A stretch of DNA of 31,778 bases from an uncultured Candidatus Peregrinibacteria bacterium (GTDB lineage Bacteria > Patescibacteriota > Gracilibacteria > Peribacterales > Peribacteraceae): assembly GCA_903822115.1 (NCBI GenBank), contig CAIJNU010000066.1, positions 1 to 31,778 of the forward strand, in the 5' to 3' direction. The position numbers and the translations under genes are program-made. Below the pieces are notes generated by a model that was given only the letters and a program-made list of their open reading frames with translations, was not told the origin of the DNA and did not search any database. Positions 1-7,797 of the stretch are shown one piece after another (positions within the stretch are counted from its first letter, which is position 1; the number at the start of each line of letters is the position of its first letter).

Positions 1-114
1 AGGCTCTTCATGAGGCTTTGTGGTGGGTGTAGTCGGGTCGGCAGGCTCTTCATGAGGCTTTGTGGTGGGTGTAGTCGGGTCGGCAGGCTCTTCATGAGGC
101 TTTGTGGTGGGTGG
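1..114. repeat. 42-bp in-frame tandem repeat encoding a 14-residue Pro/Thr unit
   Basis: Two identical 42-bp units (1-42 and 43-84) and a third copy identical for about 30 bases, then degenerating. On the minus strand each unit encodes ADPTTPTTKPHEEP. Because the array touches the window edge, its full length is unknown. Such Pro/Thr repeats commonly form extended linkers or stalks and vary in copy number. Confidence 0.95.
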
Positions 115-2829
115 TTTCGGTTCTGCCGGCGGATTCGGCCCGGGGACAAAATTACCTTTAAAATCCTTCCACATTTGAGATGGATTGTCCCAGTAATACT
201 TCGCACCATCTGCCGCATCTTTCGCAAGTGGCGTGACAAATTCATCCGTCGCAACCCACATATTCGTCCCGAAGTCATAGACCATGTGCCAGGTCTTTCC
301 GCCGTACTCCTCAATCTTTCCCAAAGAAAAGTCGTACACCTTCTTCGCCATCGCGTACACTTGCTCGAGACGGTTGGCAGCCTCCGTCCCATTCTTCCCG
401 AGTTGGCGGAGCGTTTCGGGATTCGCTTCCTGCAGGAAGATATTCCACATCTCCCAGTGCGCCATGTTCTGCTCCCGCTCGTGGTTGAGGAGAAGTTGAT
501 GCGTCATTATGGTCGTGCCTCTGTCCTGTCTGTAGACGATCTTCTTCCCCTCGTCATCCGTGGATTCGACTTCATCGGGCTGATTGTATGACACCCCTAC
601 CCCCTGCGTGAGCGCGCCGAAGAGGTGACGCCTCACGTAGCGATCCATGATGTAGTCGTAACCGATCGATGCGGAATCGGTGGCGCCGTAGTGGAGCGAC
701 AACGGGCCGCCCTCCTTCTTGACCGCATCCCCGCGATTGAGGAAGAAATCGTGAAGGGTTTCGTAGAACACGACCGCGATCTCCTGATCCGTCTTCTGTC
801 CGAAGACGCGTTGGCGGGTCTGCGGATCGAGCTTGAACGGCAGTTTGAGATCGGAACGTTTCAAATTCTTTCCGCCGCTCTGCATTTCCTGATGCATCCT
901 CCCGTACCACTGCAGCGTGGTGCAGGAATCCTGCGGCTCCAGGAGCGAGAAGCAATCGCGCTTCTGTCGATCGTTGATCTTGCACTCACGGACCCAGTAA
1001 TTGGGAAGGGTCTGCTCGTCGGGCGAGAGCTTGTGATCCCTGTCCCACCAATCCTTCATCTTCGAAAACGTGCTCTCCCACCACGCCTTGCCGCCCTCGT
1101 GCTGCTGATAGAGTCCGGCAGCCGTGCCGAGGATCGCGGCGTACGCGAGGTAGCGCGTGATGTTTCTCTGCTTGTTCTTGAAGAGCGTGCGGTAGAGCCC
1201 TTTGAGCACCAGGATACCCGCCGTTGCGGCGATCATCGATCCCACCGGATGATCGTGGTAATCCTTGATGTACTCCCAGTACCCGCCGACGTTCTTCTCC
1301 ACCTTCTCCGCGAAGTTCTCATTCGTACGAAGATTCGCGCGTTCCTTGGCGCCATTCGCGAGGACGTTCTGCGTCTCGAGGAGACTGCTGATGATGAGTT
1401 CGAGGTTCGCGCGCACCGCATCCTTCGTGAGTCCTCCGGGTCCTGTGAGATGCTTGGGACCTTCCTCGTTCTCGTAGAAGTACCGCAGATCCATGATGAA
1501 CCTCTGATTGCCTTCCGTCGGGGGGAATTGCGTTTCCGGCGACGTGAGGAAGGGCAGAGCGAGACGGGGATTGGTCCTCCAGATCGCCGCCGACATTCCG
1601 GTTTGCAGGATGTACGGCGCCTTCTCCGCTCCGGTCACGAGTCTCCAGTATCTCTGGCGCGCCACGGGGCCGAGGGGCGTTCCCACCAAACCTCGCACTT
1701 CCTCCGGACCGAGCGAATCCACGGCGAGATCGCGGTAGATGTTTCCCGTGCGGAGGATGGCGGAGTTGTGCGGAACGAAGTACTCGTTATGTTCCCTCTC
1801 ATTCGGATCTTCGACTTTGTCGAGGAGCCCCTGCAATCCGCTTGCCTTTCTCGTTGCAGCCTCCTCGATCCCCGCCTTCTGACCTCGCGACATCAAAACG
1901 AGCAACTTGAAGTACTGATCTCTTGTGATGAGCGGCGCATAGGGAACGGCATCGGCAGACTGCATCTGGGTGACGGGAATGCCCTGCCGCGTGAGGATGT
2001 CGTCGAGTTGTCGTTTCCAATCGAGGTACTGATCGATGGTGCGATAGACATTGAACGATGAAGAATTGAGATTGAGTCCCTTTCCCCATGTTTCCTGCGA
2101 TTCCTTTGCCTTCTTCGCATCGTTCTTCAGCTCTGTGAGATCTTTTTGCGCCTTCTCTTTCTTCCGATTTTCCGGAAGGCTGTCATATTTCTTCTGGGCT
2201 TCTTTGAGGGCTTTCTCTGCATCTTCCTTCTCCTTCTTCTGCTTATCAGGAAGAAGGACTAACGCATTCTTTGCCATGTTCAATTCCATGTTTGCTTTGG
2301 GAGGATCCACACCCCCACCCTCATCCACTATTCTCTTAGCTTCAGCAACCCTCGCTTCGGCATCTTCCTTCTCCTTCGTCTGTTTTTCGGGAAGACCGTC
2401 CAAATTCTCCTGAGCCTGATTGCGCTTCTCTTTGGCTTCCGCCTTCTGCGGATCGAACGGGATCGACTCGAACTTCGCCCTTGCCTCCTCGAGTTTGCGA
2501 TCCGTCACCGTATCGAAGGGGTCGGTGACGTTGATATCCTCTCGCGCGACGGCGCCGTACTGCGGCCGCTCGTCGTCTTTGGTGAGCATCCCATTGAGGA
2601 GGAGTGCTCGGAAGAATGTGTTGTCGGGTTCCCGGCGCAGCGCGTCGTACTTGCCCTCCGTCTTGATGACGCCATCGTAGTAATCCAACGCCTTCACGAT
2701 ATCTTTGTTCTTCGCGATCTCACCGGTAGCGGCCATCGTCTCCGGCAATCCCCCGAGCGCGTCGGGCCCAAGCGCGCACAGGCGCGCCTCGCTCTCGGTT
2801 CCGGCCGTAAATGAATGGGGGGTGTGCAT
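1..2829 (-). CDS. Large uncharacterised protein, C-terminus beyond the window edge
   Basis: An uninterrupted minus-strand frame from ATG at 2829 to base 1 (943 codons, no stop). I recognise no family. Visible parts: a Glu/Lys-rich probable coiled coil at about residues 140-240 with three imperfect copies of a motif of the form LP-[DE]-[KN]-x-K-K-E-K (near residues 146, 193 and 218); a middle region of mixed composition; two hydrophobic helices at about 530-546 and 559-575 joined by a basic loop; then a hydrophilic region ending in Pro/Thr-rich 14-residue repeats that reach the edge. The ATG lies 5 bases after the stop of the 752-residue gene, so the two are probably co-transcribed. No Shine-Dalgarno sequence precedes it. 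A long antiparallel frame on the plus strand is a codon-aligned shadow. Function unknown; the two helices suggest a membrane protein. Confidence 0.8.
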   Translation of the reverse strand, partial: MHTPHSFTAGTESEARLCALGPDALGGLPETMAATGEIAKNKDIVKALDYYDGVIKTEGKYDALRREPDNTFFRALLLNGMLTKDDERPQYGAVAREDINVTDPFDTVTDRKLEEARAKFESIPFDPQKAEAKEKRNQAQENLDGLPEKQTKEKEDAEARVAEAKRIVDEGGGVDPPKANMELNMAKNALVLLPDKQKKEKEDAEKALKEAQKKYDSLPENRKKEKAQKDLTELKNDAKKAKESQETWGKGLNLNSSSFNVYRTIDQYLDWKRQLDDILTRQGIPVTQMQSADAVPYAPLITRDQYFKLLVLMSRGQKAGIEEAATRKASGLQGLLDKVEDPNEREHNEYFVPHNSAILRTGNIYRDLAVDSLGPEEVRGLVGTPLGPVARQRYWRLVTGAEKAPYILQTGMSAAIWRTNPRLALPFLTSPETQFPPTEGNQRFIMDLRYFYENEEGPKHLTGPGGLTKDAVRANLELIISSLLETQNVLANGAKERANLRTNENFAEKVEKNVGGYWEYIKDYHDHPVGSMIAATAGILVLKGLYRTLFKNKQRNITRYLAYAAILGTAAGLYQQHEGGKAWWESTFSKMKDWWDRDHKLSPDEQTLPNYWVRECKINDRQKRDCFSLLEPQDSCTTLQWYGRMHQEMQSGGKNLKRSDLKLPFKLDPQTRQRVFGQKTDQEIAVVFYETLHDFFLNRGDAVKKEGGPLSLHYGATDSASIGYDYIMDRYVRRHLFGALTQGVGVSYNQPDEVESTDDEGKKIVYRQDRGTTIMTHQLLLNHEREQNMAHWEMWNIFLQEANPETLRQLGKNGTEAANRLEQVYAMAKKVYDFSLGKIEEYGGKTWHMVYDFGTNMWVATDEFVTPLAKDAADGAKYYWDNPSQMWKDFKGNFVPGPNPPAEPKPPTTKPHEEPADPTTPTTKPHEEPADPTTPTTKPHEEP

Positions 2830-2834
2830 GGAGT

Positions 2835-5093
2835 TTAATTGAAGAGGGTTTTGTCTTTGGCCATGAGGTGATTCCAGAAGCCCGCCGCGCGTGGCGCGAT
2901 GGTGTTGTACGTTCCTTTAACTATGCGTGCTGGCCATGTGAAAGGATTCAACGCGTACCCTTCGCCTCTGGCCCAGTGGAACGGCCGAGACAAAGTCCAT
3001 AGCGTCGCTTTTCCCGTCCCCTTCGCCGCAGATTTATAGCGGCCACGCCACTTGGCCCTGACATCCTCCCTCTTCTTGAGAGGCCTTATCGCCTGATTGA
3101 GCTTGGCATCCGCCTTCTCCTGCATGGACGGCTCAAGCTTCTTTTCATTGAGCATCTGGAAGAGGCGATCCTGAATCTCATCGAATGGGAGATCGTCGAT
3201 ATTGGCGCCACGAAGACCCATTTTTTCAACGTCCTCCTTCTTGAGCTTATCGATACCCTTTCGTGCGAGAACGTTCGAAATATTTCGCAAGTGTCGTTCG
3301 ACGATTGCTTTGCGAAGACTGACAAGCTCTTCGGCAATGACACTGTTCAATGGGAGATGTCTCGGATCGTCCGCCGGAAGAATATTCGTCGCATACCACA
3401 ACGTGTAATAACGCGTCTGCAGCGCATCGAGACTGTTCGCTTCGCTCATCGGATGCTTCGGTTGGGGAAGCCCGATGCACTCTCTGCGATTGAGTTCTCG
3501 CAAGAAGAGTTCCGTGGGATAGGAGGTGTTCCAGATTCTGTTGGCATCTTTGTGCATCTTATTAAATTCCTTTCGCTGATCCTTCACATCCCATGCGGGA
3601 GCGACGCCGGATTGCTGCTCGCGATCCTCACGGAGCATTTGCTCCGCCACCCTGACACGACCCGTGAGGCTCCCGAGAGCTTTCTTCGCCGTATTCTCAT
3701 CGACTCCGCCGACCCTGCGCGTGTACTCCGCGAGAATTTTGTTACAGGCGTCGGTGCCGGTGAGACCCTGTTCGTTGTCTCCCTTCTCGCTATTCGCTTT
3801 GTATTCGGCTGCTGTGGATAGCGTGCCACCGAAAGCATTTTTGAGAATTTCTTTAACCTGAAGAGAGCGAGGAACTGAAGGGGGTGTTCCACATGGCTGT
3901 AGTGCATTCAACACTTCATCGATCTGTGTCTTCACATAAGTTGCGGGTGTGGCAGCAGGCGTCACTGCAACCTGAAGAAAAGGCACTAAATTTGGTGGGA
4001 CTGTGTGTACGGGTGCAGGCAGTGGTCCTGCACCTACCCTTGTATACGCTGGAAAGTAATAACGCACCAAACCCTCAAGCGAGTCGCGAATACTCAGCAC
4101 AGAACTTTGTGCATTATCATATTTATCCATACTGCGTCGGTACGCAGACTCATCAGTAATACCAGCACCAGTCACTGGAGGCGGCTGAGAATATACAAGC
4201 TGATCTTGCGGAAAAGCCGCGTAGGCCTCGTAAGCTTCTGCCACGCTCTGATATTTTCGAGAAAGTTCTCTTTCCGGTATTCCACCCAACGGTAACCCAA
4301 GAACCGTGTTGAGTTTCAGACGAGGCACGCCGCCAGGAAGAGGATCGACGGGATCGAGGTCAGTAGTAGGAACTTCGGGATCATAGAATTGGCTATCGAG
4401 AGCAGCCGAAAATGCGAGCAATACTTTTCCCGGATTCGCATTGCCCTGACGCAGTCTCTCGAGGAGCTTGAGACCCTCGTTGGTCAGATGATGGCCGCCC
4501 GCATCGAGATAATGATTGCGAATCTGATTGTAGTGCGAATATGCGCGGTGACTCCTACGAGGAACTGGCAGTTGCAATACGATATTGAGCGCGAGGGACT
4601 CCAAGTCCGTCTCCTTGATCTGCTCATACACCGCATCCAGGAGCGCGCGACCGATGACAATCGGTTCACTGACGCGATCGGTGGGCGCACGCCCCTGATT
4701 GCGACGCGCCGCGAGAATTTCCCGGAACCGATTGCGAATCGTGGTCTGAATATTTTTCAAGGCGGGAGCCTCGCGAGTCGCAGCAAAGAGATGTCCGGCA
4801 ATCGGTTCAATAAAATTCTCCGCAATCTTCGCCGTGAGTGGCAGATTAATCGCAGCGGTGCGACCGGGGGTAGCTGCGGGACGATGGGTAAGCCACAATC
4901 TCCTCGGATTTCTCCTGCCGGGGATCGTATTGTCCAAAGCTTGTCCGGTCAGTGCGCGAATCTCGGATTGAATCGCTGCGATCTCCGTCGCATGGTTGAG
5001 ACGATCATTCTCCTCAAGATTGACCCCGCCTGGCAAATCCTTCCGCTCTTGCGCGTTCGGTTCCGGCGTCGGTGTGGTATTGGTATTTGTCAT
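2835..5093 (-). CDS. Uncharacterised 752-residue protein
   Basis: A complete ORF of 752 residues with no signal peptide or obvious membrane segment, so probably cytoplasmic or acting near the membrane. I recognise no family. The N-terminus is Thr/Pro/Asn-rich; residues about 60-250 are rich in Arg and hydrophobic helices; a Pro-rich linker lies near 355-385; the C-terminal third is charged and helical, ending in a basic, aromatic tail. Few Cys. It is the first gene of a probable two-gene unit with the protein at the left edge, whose start follows its stop by 5 bases. A TACAAT -10 element is 14 bases upstream of the ATG and no Shine-Dalgarno is present. Size, composition and context resemble the other uncharacterised minus-strand genes here, but I cannot show homology between them. 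Confidence 0.8.
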   Translation of the reverse strand: MTNTNTTPTPEPNAQERKDLPGGVNLEENDRLNHATEIAAIQSEIRALTGQALDNTIPGRRNPRRLWLTHRPAATPGRTAAINLPLTAKIAENFIEPIAGHLFAATREAPALKNIQTTIRNRFREILAARRNQGRAPTDRVSEPIVIGRALLDAVYEQIKETDLESLALNIVLQLPVPRRSHRAYSHYNQIRNHYLDAGGHHLTNEGLKLLERLRQGNANPGKVLLAFSAALDSQFYDPEVPTTDLDPVDPLPGGVPRLKLNTVLGLPLGGIPERELSRKYQSVAEAYEAYAAFPQDQLVYSQPPPVTGAGITDESAYRRSMDKYDNAQSSVLSIRDSLEGLVRYYFPAYTRVGAGPLPAPVHTVPPNLVPFLQVAVTPAATPATYVKTQIDEVLNALQPCGTPPSVPRSLQVKEILKNAFGGTLSTAAEYKANSEKGDNEQGLTGTDACNKILAEYTRRVGGVDENTAKKALGSLTGRVRVAEQMLREDREQQSGVAPAWDVKDQRKEFNKMHKDANRIWNTSYPTELFLRELNRRECIGLPQPKHPMSEANSLDALQTRYYTLWYATNILPADDPRHLPLNSVIAEELVSLRKAIVERHLRNISNVLARKGIDKLKKEDVEKMGLRGANIDDLPFDEIQDRLFQMLNEKKLEPSMQEKADAKLNQAIRPLKKREDVRAKWRGRYKSAAKGTGKATLWTLSRPFHWARGEGYALNPFTWPARIVKGTYNTIAPRAAGFWNHLMAKDKTLFN

Positions 5094-5107
5094 AATGGTT
5101 TCTGACT

Positions 5108-5113
5108 ATTGTA
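5108..5113 (-). promoter_or_regulatory. -10 element of the 752-residue gene
   Basis: TACAAT on the minus strand, 14 bases before the ATG at 5093. No good -35 box. It implies a leader of only about 7 bases. Confidence 0.5.
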
Positions 5114-5186
5114 CCAGAAAATCGCCTCCAGAGGTAGGCCGAATTCCCTCCCCCGCTCAAGTACTCATTCTTGGCTTTGGTGGGCG

Positions 5187-6197
5187 CTATTTCTTCTTAT
5201 CCTTCCCCGCGTCTTTCTCGTCCTTTTTGGGCTCTTCCGGCTTCTTTGTCTCCTCAGGCTTTTTCTCCTTTCCCTCGGCTTCCTTCGCCTCAGGAGCAGC
5301 TGCGGGCGGCGGAGGGGCGGGAGGAGGCTCGGGTTTCGGAATCACCTCGGCGTATCCCCCCATCGCTTTCTGACCGAGCGTGTGAAATATCGAGCTCGAC
5401 ATCGTTGCCCCCGAAGCAGAACCAATGCGACCCGTTTTGGAGAAGAGACTGCGGAGCGAAGCCTGATTCGCCTCCACGATCTTCAGGGGAGAGTAGGGCG
5501 AGGATTTTGTTTCTCCGTTTTTTTCTATTCCAGCTTTGATCTCAGCCTTGAGAGCATTCTTGGCATCTTCTTTAGCTTGCTCCTTTTCAGCATCGGTTGC
5601 CTGGTCGGCAAGCATTGCGATGAGGCCGCTGTAGAGAGCGGGAACGATCACTCTCATATTTTTCTCCTTGAGTATCTGCTTCGGCGTTTTCCCGCGTAGA
5701 TCGCGACTGCGCGAGATCAGATAAAGTAGTCTCTGAGATTCTCGAATCTCAGGAGGAAAGCTTTTTGGTGAAGGTCTAGCGTCTGTAAGTGGAGGCCTTA
5801 AGTCATCTGGAATACCCGAGAGAAAAGACTCGGAAAGCCCGGTATAGTCATAGGAATTCTTGAGAAGGGTATTCACCCACGCGAGATATTCTTTTTTGTT
5901 CGGCGGCTTCATCTCCTGCCCTATCACTGAACGCCATTTTTTTTTGCTACTGAGAGCTCTCCCCCTGAAAGCGGTGAAGAGTTGAAGCGCTTCTCGCGAT
6001 TGAAGATCGACCACATCCGCAAATGGTTCGCCCCTGTATCCCTCCTGATATAATGCGGGTGCGAGAGTGTATGCTATTGCTCTTCGAATCGGTTCTATCG
6101 CTGCTCCTGCATCCGCCCTCACCGGCAGCTTGAGCGACGGATCTATGACTAGCCATTCGGCTTGCTCGCGCGTGTCGTCGGGAATTGTTTGTGTCAT
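5187..6197 (-). CDS. Uncharacterised 336-residue protein with Pro/Lys/Glu-rich tail
   Basis: A complete ORF. Residues 1 to about 280 look like a mixed, mostly helical globular region without recognised motifs; it contains a Lys/Ala/Glu-rich helix near 200-225. The last 55-60 residues are low complexity: a run of Pro and Ala followed by Lys/Glu/Pro repeats and a poly-Lys end, likely disordered and able to bind acidic partners. No signal peptide or membrane segment is seen. The ATG follows the stop of the 480-residue gene by 72 bases, with no clear -10 element close to the ATG and no Shine-Dalgarno, so it is probably the second gene of that operon. Function unknown. Confidence 0.75.
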   Translation of the reverse strand: MTQTIPDDTREQAEWLVIDPSLKLPVRADAGAAIEPIRRAIAYTLAPALYQEGYRGEPFADVVDLQSREALQLFTAFRGRALSSKKKWRSVIGQEMKPPNKKEYLAWVNTLLKNSYDYTGLSESFLSGIPDDLRPPLTDARPSPKSFPPEIRESQRLLYLISRSRDLRGKTPKQILKEKNMRVIVPALYSGLIAMLADQATDAEKEQAKEDAKNALKAEIKAGIEKNGETKSSPYSPLKIVEANQASLRSLFSKTGRIGSASGATMSSSIFHTLGQKAMGGYAEVIPKPEPPPAPPPPAAAPEAKEAEGKEKKPEETKKPEEPKKDEKDAGKDKKK

Positions 6198-6269
6198 AAG
6201 ATGGGAGAGATCTTGTTTACGGGTTACACATCCTTCCTTGCTCTCATACTTGCGATTGTCATTGAGCGA

Positions 6270-7712
6270 TTACGTAGTAGTATCAGAATCGGGCGATCGG
6301 GAATCACTGGCATCGGCATCAGGAGTCGTAGCAATAGCATCAAGAACGAGAGGTTTTTTCTGCTTCTTCGGTGGCAAGAGCTGCAACGTCTGTGGATGGA
6401 TCCAGCGACCGGGATTTTTCTGAATTTCATCGATGGATGGAGTGTTTTTGGAATTCCTAAAAGTTATTTTTCTCATGAATCCCTTGTGCTCATCGGTATC
6501 AGATATTGATAGTTTTCCCTCCTTGTCCTTGCTAATGGTGGCAGGGATGAGATCATAAGACTTCTTCGACGCTACCTTGCAGGACATCGAATACCCGTTC
6601 GGCAAAGCATCGAGTGCCTCACGGACTCGAGCCTCCGGATAGACGTGAATGTAGAGGGGCTTGGACGTCGGCCATTCCACATTCCCTGCGTCACTTTCGC
6701 CTGCGACTACCTCTTTCGCGAGTTTCGAATTGTAGGTCTTTGGCACATATGATCGTGGCATGGAAGAAGTGAGAACGTGATATTCTCCTTCACCATCAAT
6801 GTAGAGAAGAAAATGCGCACCGGTATCGGTAGTGAGTTCCACAGTCTTCTTTTTCTGCGTATTGCAAAGCTGTCCGAGCCAAGGATTGTCGTCTTTAGGT
6901 CTAACAACTTCGGGCTTTGTAACCTGTTTAATAATGTCTGCTCTCGCCATCCACCCGTGCTTCACCTTGGGTGGGACTTCCTGTGCAAGATCTCTCTGGG
7001 ATCGAAGTTGCTCTATAATAAACTGCCGCTTTTCATCTGAGACAGTTGCGTCCTTCAACACTGTTTCTATGCTGTCGAGTGCAGCTTCGCTCTGCGAAGC
7101 GTCATCAAAAATCGCTGAATAAAGAGTGCTAGAAAAATTTGGAGGCAGTTTTGTGCCCCTCGGGCAATCTTCTGCCAAACTTGCAAGAGCTTCACCAGCA
7201 ATCTGCAGTTTCTTAAGACTCGTGTCCCCTTCCCTTTCTCTTCCATCTTCGAAAGCAGCAATGATCTTCAGCTGAGCATCCTCAAGTCGAGAAACTAAAA
7301 AATCAAAATTGGTAGTCGAAAGTGCTTTGTTTCTAATACCCTGATTGCCCTGCTCATACTGCTTCAGCGGTTCAGTTAAATCTGTACCGCCAGCAGCCTC
7401 TATCGCCCACATACGAAATCCATGCTGGACGTCGGTACGACGACGCGCACGTTCCTCCACAGCCTTCATTCGTCTCACGACTTCTTTCTTTGCCATGAGA
7501 ATCCCTGCGAGAATTTCAGAAAATTCTTTTGCAGAAGGTTTTGAAGTGGCGGCAAGTAATTTCTTCACCTCTATCAAGGTATCATTGCCGATAGCTTCAA
7601 TTGCACCGGGAAATTCGGCATCGTTTTTTTCCCTCAAAGAGAAAGCATTATTGATCAAAACATCAGCGGATCCTACTGGTGTAGTATGGTAAATATCATA
7701 ATAGATATGCAT
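6270..7712 (-). CDS. Uncharacterised 480-residue protein
   Basis: The open frame extends upstream to 7793, but a near-consensus promoter (TTGACA, 16 bases, TACAAT) lies inside that extension, so translation should start downstream of it. I chose ATG at 7712, 8 bases after the -10 box; an in-frame ATG at 7718 is only 2 bases after it. The N-terminal 330 residues are helical and charged, with paired Arg/Lys-rich helices. A more beta-rich segment follows (about 300-460). No signal peptide or membrane helix; Ser/Asp/Thr-rich C-terminus. I recognise no family. It heads a probable unit with the 336-residue gene downstream. Confidence 0.75.
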   Translation of the reverse strand: MHIYYDIYHTTPVGSADVLINNAFSLREKNDAEFPGAIEAIGNDTLIEVKKLLAATSKPSAKEFSEILAGILMAKKEVVRRMKAVEERARRRTDVQHGFRMWAIEAAGGTDLTEPLKQYEQGNQGIRNKALSTTNFDFLVSRLEDAQLKIIAAFEDGREREGDTSLKKLQIAGEALASLAEDCPRGTKLPPNFSSTLYSAIFDDASQSEAALDSIETVLKDATVSDEKRQFIIEQLRSQRDLAQEVPPKVKHGWMARADIIKQVTKPEVVRPKDDNPWLGQLCNTQKKKTVELTTDTGAHFLLYIDGEGEYHVLTSSMPRSYVPKTYNSKLAKEVVAGESDAGNVEWPTSKPLYIHVYPEARVREALDALPNGYSMSCKVASKKSYDLIPATISKDKEGKLSISDTDEHKGFMRKITFRNSKNTPSIDEIQKNPGRWIHPQTLQLLPPKKQKKPLVLDAIATTPDADASDSRSPDSDTTT

Positions 7713-7720
7713 ATGCATAT
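7705..7720. repeat. Perfect 16-bp palindrome at the transcription and translation start
   Basis: ATATGCATATGCATAT is its own reverse complement. It sits directly after the -10 box and contains both candidate start codons of the 480-residue gene. Its position is what an operator would have, but no regulator is identified. Confidence 0.8.
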
Positions 7721-7748
7721 ATTGTACTATTTTTATTAAATTTGTCAA
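7721..7748 (-). promoter_or_regulatory. Strong promoter of the 480-residue gene
   Basis: On the minus strand, TTGACA (7748-7743), a 16-base AT-rich spacer and TACAAT (7726-7721). The predicted transcription start near 7714 falls at the chosen ATG at 7712, giving an almost leaderless message. Confidence 0.8.
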
Positions 7749-7797
7749 TTGGTGTTTATGCCCTAGATTCTTCGTCTGATCGAAGTTTCGCACATAC

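Noticed and set aside
625..2061. 478-codon plus-strand ORF
   Set aside because: It is codon-aligned and antiparallel to the large minus-strand gene, has Arg/Leu/His-rich shadow composition, and no start signal. The minus frame shows structured features (coiled coil, helices, repeats).
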